64,000 nt of DNA from CAVRXQ01 sp963725215 (GCA_963725215.1 CAVRXQ010000007.1:744001-808000); one strand, 5' to 3'. Numbered from the stretch's first letter, positions 38,692 through 47,640 are shown. Numbers and translations are program-made. Notes: generated by a model from the letters alone, not told the origin.

Positions 38692-40084
38692 ATGAGCGTT
38701 CCCAGCGCCTCGTATTCGGTCACGATTCGCGTGGAGCTCGATCAACTCGTCGGAGTCGGTGCTGTCACCAGGGCAGTTGGGATTGCGGGCGGTTCCGTAA
38801 TAGCCCTCGATGTTGTCGAGTCGCACGGAGCTCGTATGGTCGTCGATCTGACGTGCAACGCCATTGACGAGGGCCACTCCGACCGCCTCCGTGCGGCGGT
38901 CGAGGAAGTCGAGGGGGCCCACGTACCGCGCGCTAAGCGACCGCACCTTCCTTCTCCATCTCGGCGGAACGATCTCGATCGAACCCAGAGTGCCGCTAAA
39001 GACTCGCGATGATCTCTCGATGGCGTATACACCCGGCGTCGCTCGAGTCTCGATGGCGATCGCCAAAGATCCCGCAGCGGTGAGGAACCTCACTATCAAG
39101 CGCAACACCGTTGCAGTGGTGACCGACGGTTCCGCCGTTCTCGGGCTCGGCAACCTTGGGCCCGCGGCGGCGCTTCCCGTCATGGAAGGTAAGGCACTCC
39201 TGTTCAAGCGCTTTGCCGGTATCGACGCGTGGCCAGTCTGCCTTGCCACGCAGGATACCGACGAGATCGTGCGCATTGTTGAGTGCATCGCTCCCGTCTA
39301 TGGAGGAATCAACCTCGAGGACATTTCGGCTCCACGCTGCTTCGGGGTAGAGCAGCGGTTGCGCGCATCCCTAGATATTCCCGTCTTTCATGATGATCAG
39401 CATGGGACGGCGATCGTCGTCTTCGCGGCTCTGACGAATGCCCTGCGTATTGTGGGCAAGGCACTAAAGGACGTGCGCGTCGTCGTGCTCGGAGTGGGCG
39501 CGGCTGGTGTGGCAATCACGAAGCTGCTTCTTGGTCAAGGAGTGGGAGACGTCATCGCAGTCAACCGAGGCGGCATTCTCTCCGAACAACGGTCCGACCT
39601 CGACGAGGCCCGATGCTGGGTGGCCGCGCACACCAACATGGAAAGAAGGCAGGGCGATCTATCTAATGCACTTGCCGGAGCAGACGTGCTCATCGGCGTC
39701 TCCGGCCCCAACCTCGTGACCGAACAGCAGCTGAGGACGCTCGCGCCCGATGCGATCGTTTTTGCGCTCGCCAATCCCGATCCCGAAATCGACCCCGTAA
39801 TTGCCCGGCGCTTTGCGGCAATCGTGGCAACGGGCCGCAGTGATGAACCGAATCAGATCAACAACGTGCTCGTCTTCCCTGGTTTCTTCAGAGGACTACT
39901 CGATGCCCGTGCAACGCGGATCACCGAAGAGATGGAGATCGCTGCAGGCAACGCTCTCGCCGAGGTTGTCACTGACGAAGAGCTCTCACCTGACTACATC
40001 ATCCCGACCGTTTTCAACTCAGGGGTTGTGGCGGCGGTCTCGTCGGCAGTCGAGCATGTCGTCTCGTCCTCCCCTCGAACCTAA
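38692..40084 (+). pseudogene. ACT-domain NAD-dependent malic enzyme, one-base frameshift
   Basis: ATG 38692 opens an ACT domain (SYSVTIRVELDQLVGVGAVT, IALDVVESHG). Near 38923 one extra C shifts the frame; the enzyme then runs from ALSDRTFLLHLGGTISIEP to the stop at 40084. Malic-enzyme motifs are MAYTPGVARVSMAIA, VAVVTDGSAVLGLGNLGPAA, HDDQHGTAIVVFAALTNAL, VVVLGVGAAGVAITKLLLGQ (NAD-binding) and FALANPDPEID. It decarboxylates malate to pyruvate; the ACT domain suggests allosteric control. A core gene, so an assembly error is quite possible. Confidence 0.9.
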
Positions 40085-40447
40085 GTTCACATCTAACCTC
40101 CCGCTGCCAAATCGCCAGTCAGGGATGATCGCGGGCGCGTGACCGGTCGGGGCAGTCGCGAATACAGAACGCCAGCGCCGAACTCCGTATCGAGCTGACG
40201 CGTCCAGAGCGCGTAACGACGGTGATGCGCTCGGCGTCGCGGTGCGCCGTGAGCGCCGAAGGTGCGCCCATAATTCCGCCGCCAAGTGTCCCCGATCCGC
40301 GTTGGCTGCGCGTCCCCGATCGCCGGGTGTGTCGCACCATCTATATGCGACCTTCCGGCACTTCGAGGACGCGCTCTGTGGGTCATTCCGGACGGGCCTT
40401 GTGGGGCACCGACTGAGACGCCGAACGTCGACGCCCGTCGACTTGAG
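40085..40447. other. No gene seen
   Basis: Convergent spacer between the malic enzyme and the minus-strand secreted protein. It includes CCCATAATTCCGCCGCC at 40266-40282, a poor match to the CATAATGCGC repeat, and no clear terminator. Confidence 0.4.
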
Positions 40448-41614
40448 CTAAGGAGAAATTTGGATAAGGCGCGTCTGGCCTTCGCCCTGTATTTCGTCGA
40501 CCAAGACGTAGAACGAGCCCGACGCAAACGCCGTCGATTCGATGAAACCTTGTTCCGATACGGGCACGCTTGCAAGTAACTGCGTGACTCCGGTCGAGGC
40601 GTTGATCCGAACCACGTCAAACGAAGCAGACGCTGGCGATTCGGGCCTCGTGATCAAGATCCCCACGCTCGCGTTGCCATCGGGCTGCGTATCTCCGGGG
40701 TTGACGTCATCGCTGACTATCTTCGACGTTGCTGTTAGCCCTTGGAAACGCCATAGCTGGCAATCGTGATCGGTGCAGGGTTTCGCATAGTCGTACTGCA
40801 ACCCTGCGTACATGGAGTGTCCGAAACCGAAGAGCCAAGCCATCGGTCCAGGGACGCTCTTGAGGAACTGTGCATGTCGGGAACCAGGGGCGACGTGGTA
40901 GATGCCCTGACCGCTTTGATAGAACTCGCCGGGTCCCACGTAGAAGCCGTCTTCGTTGGCGGCAATGACAGCCGCCGGCATGTTCGGTACATAGACCAAG
41001 GTCTCGAGCCTTCCGGTCGAAGTCGATACCTCCGCAATCGCTCCCGAGCGACCCGCGGGGCCGGCACTCGCGTTGTAGACCCAAAGCGAGCCGGCCGCAT
41101 AGACCCAAACCGGGTAGTCATGAGAGCACGTACCGCTGACTCGCATGATGATCGGCCCGACGGTGACCCTGCGCGTCGAAGGATCGAAGCTGACGACGCG
41201 GTCCGCGGCGCTTTCGGGTTTGCAGTTCCAGTACGCCTTCAGAGAACCGACTCGAACGTATTTGATCGAGAACCGTTCGCCGGGAGGTCCTGGTTCGCAA
41301 CCTGAAATCTTCGCCCCGAGCCTGAGGGGTTGAGAATCGATTTTCGTCGGCACACAACCACCCTGGAAGCTGCCTGACAGGGTTGGCGGCGCTTCCAGAA
41401 ACACGCTCGAGTCTTCGGCGGTCAACTGATCGAATTGGTTTGGAACCGCGATCGACTCGACCTTCCAGCGATGCACTGTCGAGGAGGCGCTGCTTGTCGG
41501 TGCGTTGAATCCGAAGCTGACGACTGTGGCAAGGAGGGCCGGAAGCGCGAGGAGCACGACGAGGCGACTCCCTCTCATGGGCGCATTTTCGTACTTCCGG
41601 CGTCGCTTGTGCAT
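40448..41614 (-). CDS. Secreted beta-propeller-like hypothetical protein
   Basis: 388 residues from ATG 41614 (ATG 41578 is an alternative and sits directly before the hydrophobic core). Signal peptide: SRLVVLLALPALLATVVSFG. The rest has repeating strand-turn units (VWVYAAGSLWVYNASAG, AVIAANEDGFYVGPGE, IYHVAPGSRHAQFL, FDVVRINASTGVTQLL, SFYVLVDEIQGEG), as in WD/YVTN-like propellers. Paired cysteines fit an extracellular location. Ligand unknown. Confidence 0.65.
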   Translation of the reverse strand: MHKRRRKYENAPMRGSRLVVLLALPALLATVVSFGFNAPTSSASSTVHRWKVESIAVPNQFDQLTAEDSSVFLEAPPTLSGSFQGGCVPTKIDSQPLRLGAKISGCEPGPPGERFSIKYVRVGSLKAYWNCKPESAADRVVSFDPSTRRVTVGPIIMRVSGTCSHDYPVWVYAAGSLWVYNASAGPAGRSGAIAEVSTSTGRLETLVYVPNMPAAVIAANEDGFYVGPGEFYQSGQGIYHVAPGSRHAQFLKSVPGPMAWLFGFGHSMYAGLQYDYAKPCTDHDCQLWRFQGLTATSKIVSDDVNPGDTQPDGNASVGILITRPESPASASFDVVRINASTGVTQLLASVPVSEQGFIESTAFASGSFYVLVDEIQGEGQTRLIQISP

Positions 41615-41694
41615 GGCCGAGGCTCTAAGCAACGTCGCAACGTCTCATAATGCGCGCCGAGATGAGTCGCCGCGACCGTCCCTGATCGATGCTC

Positions 41695-42753
41695 CTATGG
41701 ACTGTCAATAGCGAAATGCCGACGAGGTAATAGTTCGTACACTTCGCGGGCGACGTAGCGCTTGAGACAGCGAACGGCCTCCTTCTTCGTCAGCCCCTCC
41801 TTCATCCGCCGTTCGATGTAATAGCGAGTCCGCGGATCACAGACCATGCGGGTGATGACGATGTGCCACAGCGCCGAATTGGCGTGGCGGTCGCCGCTTC
41901 TGTTGAGGCGGTGTCGTTCGTGCTTGCCGCTGCTCGCGTCGATCGGCGACACACCACAGAGATGAGCAAAGGTCGCCTCGTTTCTGAGCCGTTCGGGGTT
42001 GTCGCCGGCGGCGACGAGAAGGGCGGAAGCGACGTCTGTTCCGACCCCCGAGCAAGCGATGAGCTCCGGTGCCGTCTCGCGGACGAGCGGCTTCAGCATC
42101 GCGTCGAGCTCGCGGATCTCTTCTTCGAGTGAGACCGATCGTTGGGCGAGCATCTTGAGCGTGCGCTTGGTGACCGAGACGAGATCGCGTTTGTCAGCGG
42201 GGCGATAAGCGACGCAGTGCTCGAGAAGCCGATAGACGTTCAGGTAGCGCAGCTCTTCGCGGATCGGCTCGGGTGCGGTCGAGACGAGGCTTCGCATCTG
42301 GTTGAGCGCCTGGGTCCGAGCCCTTCGCGCTGATGATCGAGCGACCCGCATCACCCGCATGGCCTCGACGTTCCCGTCTCTCGTCTTTGCCACGCCGTTC
42401 GCCTCGCCCGCGTTGGCGGCACGGGCTGCGGCGACCGCGTCTTCGGGGTCGGACTTCCCTCGGCGCCGGCGACGCTGGCGATTGGGACGGTCGATCTCGA
42501 CGACACGGACCTTCGCGCCGTGCAGGTGTCGGGTGAGCCCCGCTCCATAAGAGCCGGTGCCTTCGACACCGACGAGCTCGACCTCACCAAAGCTCTGCAA
42601 CCAGGTGAGCAGTTCGCGATAGCCGCGGAGGTTCGTCGCAAAGCTCGCGATGCCGAGGAGGGCGCCGCGATCGTCGAGTGCTGCCGCGACGTGCACGTCG
42701 AGGTGCGTGTCGACTCCTCCTGTGATGCTTCGTGTCAAAGTGGTCACTGTCAT
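41695..42753 (-). CDS. IS110 transposase (DEDD plus serine), copy 1, intact
   Basis: 352 residues from ATG 42753. The RuvC-like N-domain has GGVDTHLDVHVAA (Asp), VGVEGTGSYGAGL (Glu) and GKSDPEDAVAAARAA (Asp). The Tnp-IS116/IS110/IS902 C-domain has ELIACSGVGTDVASALLVAA, FAHLCGVSPIDASSGKHERH (Ser nucleophile region) and DRHANSALWHIVITRM. Recent work shows that such recombinases use a guide RNA from their own non-coding end. The stop TAG lies inside the terminal CATAGGAGC. Confidence 0.95.
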   Translation of the reverse strand: MTVTTLTRSITGGVDTHLDVHVAAALDDRGALLGIASFATNLRGYRELLTWLQSFGEVELVGVEGTGSYGAGLTRHLHGAKVRVVEIDRPNRQRRRRRGKSDPEDAVAAARAANAGEANGVAKTRDGNVEAMRVMRVARSSARRARTQALNQMRSLVSTAPEPIREELRYLNVYRLLEHCVAYRPADKRDLVSVTKRTLKMLAQRSVSLEEEIRELDAMLKPLVRETAPELIACSGVGTDVASALLVAAGDNPERLRNEATFAHLCGVSPIDASSGKHERHRLNRSGDRHANSALWHIVITRMVCDPRTRYYIERRMKEGLTKKEAVRCLKRYVAREVYELLPRRHFAIDSP

Positions 42754-42784
42754 CCCTTCGTCTTAAGCCGGTGGGGTGGCACCG

Positions 42785-42950
42785 ACCTGCTGGACGACGG
42801 ACAAGACAGCGATGGGCCTGTTCGGCAGGCTCCTATGAGGTCACTCCGTCCAACCGGTGGGTGTCGGGCGAGTGCCCGGGCCGGGTCGACTGATCGATCA
42901 AAGGACAGTCCGAAAGGACGTCAGCCGGTTTCGTTGGGTCAGACCTGGTT
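42785..42950 (-). ncRNA. Candidate IS110 bridge RNA, copy 1
   Basis: In the transposase direction two hairpins stand out. The first is GTCC-TTTC-GGAC (42908-42919), flanked by CGGCTGA and TCAGTCG, which can pair. The second is GCCTG-CCGAA-CAGGC (42816-42830). On the 5' side of the second, CATAGGA (CATAGGAGC with the hairpin start) equals the right-end terminus. On its 3' side TCGCTG is complementary to CAGCGA in the left end. That is the expected donor-binding loop. RNA ends are approximate. Confidence 0.55.
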
Positions 42951-43163
42951 TGGGCACTCACCCTCACGCTGCCAGTTCCATCAACGAAGCGACGGATCCT
43001 TCGGCGCTAACGCGATCCTCGCTGCCGGTTAGGCGTCTGGCCAAGGAGGGTCGAGGTTCCGGTCCGGATTCAAGTGTGCGTCCTCGCCTGGAATGCGCTC
43101 ATGTAGGGTCTCGACGAGATCGAATCCCCGGTCGGGTGCACTCGCGGTCAACGGTGGGGGCTC

Positions 43164-43610
43164 ATGAAGCGAGTGGTGGCTATCGCTATCGCCGTCGCCT
43201 TGATGGCGATCATCAGCGCTGACCCTGCCGACGCCTCAGAACCCCGGATCATCATCGTCAGCGGCAAACCGCTAACTCACGAGGTGGTGATCTCGAACTG
43301 GAATGTGATCGCCACCATGGTCAGGAGCGTGGTGAACGGGCGCGTCGATCGAACTGACCCCCTCTCTGGACGACCCCGTTTGAAGGTCTCGATGTTCTGG
43401 GGAGGGCGCTGGCTCCAATACATGAACCGCGGCAAGCCGCCTTCGGCGTTGCGCCCTCAACAGGCGAACCAGTTCGGTTCCTTCTACCCCGCTTGGCGCG
43501 GTCGTCCGGCCGTGATGGCACTGCCATGGGTCGGAGGTTGGCCCCGAGTCGTCCCGGCGCGGGCGCTTGCGATCCTCAAGAGCTACGACGTCCCGATCGT
43601 CGCCACTTAA
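43164..43610 (+). CDS. Secreted hypothetical protein
   Basis: 148 residues from ATG 43164. Signal peptide: KRVVAIAIAVALMAIISADP. The mature part reads RIIIVSGKPLTHEVVISNWN, GRPRLKVSMFWGGRWLQYMN and GSFYPAWRGRPAVMALPWVG, rich in Trp and Gly. No known domain. It sits between IS110 copies 1 and 2. Confidence 0.65.
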   Translation: MKRVVAIAIAVALMAIISADPADASEPRIIIVSGKPLTHEVVISNWNVIATMVRSVVNGRVDRTDPLSGRPRLKVSMFWGGRWLQYMNRGKPPSALRPQQANQFGSFYPAWRGRPAVMALPWVGGWPRVVPARALAILKSYDVPIVAT

Positions 43611-43696
43611 GGCGAATAACCAAAGCCTCAGCGACTTCGCGTGAATCCCCTAACGCTCAAGCGGTGGCGGGCTGAGACTGTCGCATAACGATGCTC

Positions 43697-44756
43697 CTAT
43701 GGACTGTCAATAGCGAGATGCCGACGAGGTAGTAGGTCGTAGACCTCGCGGGCGACGTAGCGCTTGAGACAGCGAACGGCCTCCTTCTTCGTGAGCCCCT
43801 CCTTCATGCGACGCTCGATGTAGTGGCGAGTTCGCGGATCACAAACCATGCGGGTGATGACGATGTGCCACAGCGCCGAGTTGGCGTGGCGGTCGCCGCT
43901 TCTGTTGAGGCGGTGTCGTTCGTGCTTGCCGCTACTCGCGTCGATCGGCGACACGCCACAGAGATGAGCAAACGTTGCCTCGTTGCGGAGCCGTTCGGGG
44001 TTGTCGCCGGCGGCGACGAGAAGGGCGGAAGCGACGTCTGTTCCGACCCCCGTGCATGAGATGAGCTCCGGTGCCGTTTCGCGGACGAGCGGCTTCAGCA
44101 TCGCGTCGAGCTCGCGGATCTCTTCTTCGAGTGAGACCGATCGTTGGGCGAGCATCTTGAGCGTGCGCTTGGTGACTGAGACGAGATCGCGTTTGTCAGC
44201 GGGGCGATAAGCGACGCAGCGCTCGAGGAGCCGATAGACGTTCAGGTAGCGCAGCTCTTCGCGGATCGGCTCGGGTGCGGTCGAGATGAGGCTGCGCATC
44301 TGGTTGAGCGCCTGGGTGCGAGTCCTTCGCGCTGATGATCGAGCGACCCGCATCACCCGCATGGCCTCGACGTTTCCGTCCCTCGTCTTTGCTTCACCAT
44401 TCGCCTCGCCGGCCATTGCGGCGCGGGCAGCGGCGACCGCGTCTTCGGGGTCGGACTTTCCTCTGCGCCGGCGACGCTGGCGGTTGGGGCGGTCGATCTC
44501 GACGACGCGGACCTGTGCGCCGTGCAGGTGTCGGGTGAGTCCCGCTCCATAAGAGCCGGTGCCTTCGACACCGACGAGCTCGACTTCTCCAAAGCTCTGC
44601 TAGCCAGGCGAGCAGTTCGCGATAGCCGCGGAGGTTCGTCGCAAAGCTCGCGACGCCGAGAAGGGCGCCGCGATCGTCGAGTGCTGCCGCGACGTGCACG
44701 TCGAGGTGTGTGTCGACGCCTCCTGTGATGCTTCGTGTCAAAGTGGTCACTGTCAT
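43697..44756 (-). pseudogene. IS110 transposase, copy 2, one-base frameshift
   Basis: Start ATG 44756. Near 44602 copy 2 has GCTCTGCTAGCC where copy 3 has GCTCTCTAGCC; the extra G breaks the frame after RELLAWL. The remainder (44416 to 43697) matches copy 3 residue for residue, including ELISCTGVGTDVASALLVAA. Confidence 0.92.
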
Positions 44757-44787
44757 CCCTTCGTCTAAAGCCGGTGGGGTGGCACCG

Positions 44788-44950
44788 ACCTGCTGGACGA
44801 CGGACAAGACAGCGATGGGCCTGTTCGGCAGGCTCCTATGAGGTCACTCCGTCCAACCGGTGGGTGTCGGGCGAGTGCCCGGCCGGGCCGACTGATCGAT
44901 ATAAGGACAGTCCGCAAGGACGTCAGCCGGATTCGTTGGGTCAGACCTGG
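44788..44950 (-). ncRNA. Candidate IS110 bridge RNA, copy 2
   Basis: Same plan as copy 1. The donor-binding-loop candidate at 44810-44840 is unchanged. The other hairpin is GTCC-TTGC-GGAC (44910-44921); its flanks read AATCCGG and TTATATCG where copy 1 has AAACCGG and TTTGATCG. Confidence 0.5.
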
Positions 44951-45030
44951 TTTGGGCACTCTCCCTCACGCTGCCAGTTCCATCAACGAAGCGACGGATC
45001 CTTCTGCGCTAACGCGATCCTCGCTGCCGG

Positions 45031-45582
45031 TTGTACGTCACCGATATGTATAGCGACGTATCCGGCACCCTCGGGCGAGGACGTTGCAACCGTTTCGCCA
45101 CCGGCCCGGTCGGCAGCGGTTTCGACGCAGAACCCGCACGGTGTTTTTCGTAGCGGAGTAGTTACCGGCCAGATTCGACGGTGACGGGAAAGCGACCTGC
45201 CGGATGGGTGGGCGACTCAATCTTGGCCAGGTAAGCGATGACTGCTCGGACCGTCGTCAACCTTTGCTGCATCTCGCTGGTCGCACACGCGGTGAATAGC
45301 ATCCCGTAAGCGGTGCCACCCATGTTCCCGGCAGTCTCAGCCAAGCATTAAGCACGCGCATAGCGCGTCCATTGAGACTCCACAGCGGCGACGACCTTTG
45401 TTCCCGACGGCCTCGACTCACCCTACATGAGGCCCGCCTCGAGAATGCACTTGACTCCACTAAAGAATGCACTTGACTCCACTAAAGAGGTATTCCCGTC
45501 CCCGATATCTCTCCCTGGACGGAGCTGTCGGGCACTGGGCGATCGTGCCAATCTCACGATTGCTTCCAAGTATCTCGGATGG
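45031..45582. other. Spacer with a tandem repeat, no clear gene
   Basis: A minus-strand frame at 45162-45344 (LTTVRAVIAYLAKIESPTHP) may be a fragment. Otherwise there is only the 22-bp tandem repeat at 45443-45486. Confidence 0.4.
45443..45486. repeat. 22-bp exact tandem repeat
   Basis: GAATGCACTTGACTCCACTA plus AA occurs twice in a row (45443-45464, 45465-45486). Each unit contains TTGACT, a possible -35 element or operator half-site, about 100 bases upstream of the lipid-kinase start. Confidence 0.9.
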
Positions 45583-46899
45583 ATGAAGGGGATCATGATC
45601 GCTAGGCGAGTGTCGGTCATGGGCAAGCGATGGACCCCGCTTGTCTCGGGGTCCATCGTGCTCTTTGGGCTGGGCCGCCTCGTGAAGGAGAAGCGGTGGC
45701 GCGCCCTCGGCACGTTTTGCGCGGCCAACATCGGGGGTCAGCTCAGCGTGAGGGGAGGCTGTCCAAGCTGGCGATTGAGCGCCGCTAGCGCCGCGTATGG
45801 GATTGGTCGCGTCGTCCCGTCATGGCGGGTTCCCCTCCTTTTAGCGGCCGGCATGCTGGAGGCGAGAACCGCCCTCCGATCGGGACGGAGCACGAAGGAG
45901 GGCCTGACTGCGTTCATCTGCGGCCTGGCCGGAGCGATGCTTGCGGTAGCTGTTGCCGAGGAGGCGGCGGATCGCCGGCCCCGGCCTAGCAGCGGCCGGC
46001 AAGTCGCGATGGTGATCAACATTCACTCGGGATCCCCGCATCTCGCAAGGCGCGCCGTGCGGGCCCTACGGCGCCAGCCAGTCGAGATCGTGAGCATCGT
46101 GCGCACGACCGGAGCTGGCCTTGGCCGGGCGTTGACCGAATCGTTGGCGTCACTACCGGCTGAGGGAATCCTCGTCGCCGCTGGAGGTGACGGAACGGTC
46201 GGGCGCGCTGCGTTCGAAGCTGGCAACGCGGGGCGGACACTTGCGATCGTGCCGACAGGAACCGGCAACGACGTGGCCCGATCGCTCGGTCTTCCGCTCA
46301 GCCCGGAGGAAGCCATCGATCTTGTCGCCACAGCGGATCCAGTGCCGATGGATCTTGGAACGACCGGCAGCGGTTCGTTCGCTCACGCGGCGACCTACGG
46401 CATGACAGCCGACTTCGCCCAACGCATTCGAGATATCCGCGGGTGGCGTCGGCCGCTTGTCTACCCGCTTCGGGCCTGGCAAGCCTGGAGGGGGCGCACA
46501 CCCTTGTCGATCAGGATCTTGGTTGACGGCCAGCCATTGGTCGCTCCCAGTGCAGCATTCCAGGTCGCCATCGTTAACGCCCCACGTCTCGGGGGTCGGA
46601 TTGGCATTCCCCTGCCCGGATCGGCAGTCGACGATGGCTTGCTCGAGACGATCGTGTCGTACCGCGGCGCGCTGCGGCTTACTGCCGCGGGGTTGATACG
46701 GCTCATGTTCGGCAACGTCGACCAGCGGCGAGGCGCGACGATTGCGGCCGGAAAGGTCGTCGAAGTCAGAAGCGACACGCCCTTGATCGTGTCTCTCGAT
46801 GGTGAACCGTGCGTGACCTCTACGACCTCGCTCCGGGCGAGTGTTCGCACGCCCGGGTGCTACGTGCTTCGCTCGCGGCAATTCACTCGGCACCGCTGA
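45583..46899 (+). CDS. Diacylglycerol-kinase-family protein with a degenerate PAP2-like membrane domain
   Basis: From ATG 45583. Residues 1-140 hold several membrane segments in the layout of a PAP2 phosphatase, but PSGH-x-A is replaced by CPSWRLSAASAAYGIG and the second His motif by GRSTKEGLTAFICGLAG, so the phosphatase histidines are gone. Residues about 145-438 are a DAGK catalytic domain: VAAGGDGTVGRAAFEAGN, AIVPTGTGNDVARSLGLP and VSLDGEPC. PAP2-DAGK fusions are known in actinobacteria. Likely a membrane lipid kinase. Confidence 0.8.
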   Translation: MKGIMIARRVSVMGKRWTPLVSGSIVLFGLGRLVKEKRWRALGTFCAANIGGQLSVRGGCPSWRLSAASAAYGIGRVVPSWRVPLLLAAGMLEARTALRSGRSTKEGLTAFICGLAGAMLAVAVAEEAADRRPRPSSGRQVAMVINIHSGSPHLARRAVRALRRQPVEIVSIVRTTGAGLGRALTESLASLPAEGILVAAGGDGTVGRAAFEAGNAGRTLAIVPTGTGNDVARSLGLPLSPEEAIDLVATADPVPMDLGTTGSGSFAHAATYGMTADFAQRIRDIRGWRRPLVYPLRAWQAWRGRTPLSIRILVDGQPLVAPSAAFQVAIVNAPRLGGRIGIPLPGSAVDDGLLETIVSYRGALRLTAAGLIRLMFGNVDQRRGATIAAGKVVEVRSDTPLIVSLDGEPCVTSTTSLRASVRTPGCYVLRSRQFTRHR

Positions 46900-46961
46900 T
46901 GCCGCTGCGTGGGAGGTTCTAATCTCGGAACGAGAGGAAGCTGATTTCTTCGCCGACCTGC

Positions 46962-47224
46962 TCAGATCCAACCCTCCTTGCTGGCTCTGAGCGCGACTTC
47001 CACGCGGTTCCCGCGTCCAACTTCCGAAAGATCTTCTAAACGTGTGACTTGACGGTGTTATCGCTGAGATAGACGCGGCTGGCGATCTGTCGGTTGGAGA
47101 AGCCCGCCGCGATCAGGCGCAGGATCTCCAGCTGTTTGTCGCTCACCGACGGGCTGATTGAGACAGCTGTTCGCGCGTGCGCAGCTGTCCGAGAATCTTT
47201 GCGGCTATCGCAAGGAGATACCAA
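46962..47224 (-). pseudogene. LuxR/NarL-type HTH remnant
   Basis: SVSDKQLEILRLIAAGFSNR and QIASRVYLSDNTVKSHV form a GerE HTH, but TAG follows directly. Beyond it KIFRKL continues, and one base later VGRGNRVEVALRASKEGWI ends as a normal LuxR tail. One nonsense codon plus one indel: an inactive response-regulator end. Confidence 0.8.
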
Positions 47225-47229
47225 GGTCT

Positions 47230-47529
47230 TAAGTCCATTCTCAAAAGCGATCCGGACTTCGGCGTAGTAGGCGAGAGCGGATCGGCGGGCCGAACGGCAC
47301 CCCCGGCGTGGTCGTCGCCGCGGTCGACCCGCACAGCGCAGCGGCGAGCGCGGTAATCAAGAGCGGTGACGTGATCACGGCTGTCGATGGGCAAGCGACC
47401 GCCACGACGAGCGCGCTCTCCAAGGTGATCGATACCCACAAGCCTGGCCAGACGGTCTCGGTGTCGCTCGGCACCGGAAGCGGCATTGAGAAGGTCTCGG
47501 TCCGCCTCGGCGAGGGCCCGATCGGGTGA
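47230..47529 (+). pseudogene. Receiver-domain scrap joined to a PDZ-domain fragment
   Basis: Plus-strand 47230-47285 reads VLKSILKSDPDFGVVGES, typical of a NarL-type receiver. In another frame 47281-47529 reads GGPNGTPGVVVAAVDPHSAA, VIKSGDVITAVDGQATATTS and VSLGTGSGIEKVSVRLGEG, the C-terminal PDZ domain of an HtrA/DegP-type protease. Both are partial; the protease domain is absent. Confidence 0.7.
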
Positions 47530-47634
47530 TTCCTGTGGGCAGCTGCCGGGTGAACTGTCTGGTCCGTTCCGGCTGCTGTGCCACGTCACTCGCGTTCTGC
47601 TCCCGCTGAGGGAATAATCCTGGAATAGAAAAGT

Positions 47635-47640
47635 TATAAT
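47635..47640 (+). promoter_or_regulatory. Probable -10 element for hsp20
   Basis: A perfect TATAAT in an unusually AT-rich patch (47611-47660), 43 bases before the hsp20 ATG. No good -35 at 16-18 bases, so an alternative sigma factor or activator is possible. No clear HspR (HAIR) inverted repeat seen. Confidence 0.5.

Larger units (their letters stand above)
41687..43028 (-). mobile_element. IS110-family element, copy 1
   Basis: About 1342 bp, delimited by comparison with copies 2 and 3: common sequence runs from CGATGCTCCTATGG at 41687 to CGCTGCCGG at 43028. The flanks differ, with no terminal inverted repeat and no duplication beyond a possible CG core, as expected for IS110. The transposase is intact. 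About 275 bases upstream of it are non-coding and hold a bridge-RNA candidate. Confidence 0.9.
43689..45030 (-). mobile_element. IS110-family element, copy 2
   Basis: Limits follow from alignment with copies 1 and 3 (CGATGCTCC at the left, GCTGCCGG at the right). It is almost identical to copy 3, differing at only a handful of bases. It is more distant from copy 1, notably in the upstream non-coding part. The transposase is frameshifted by one base. Confidence 0.9.
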
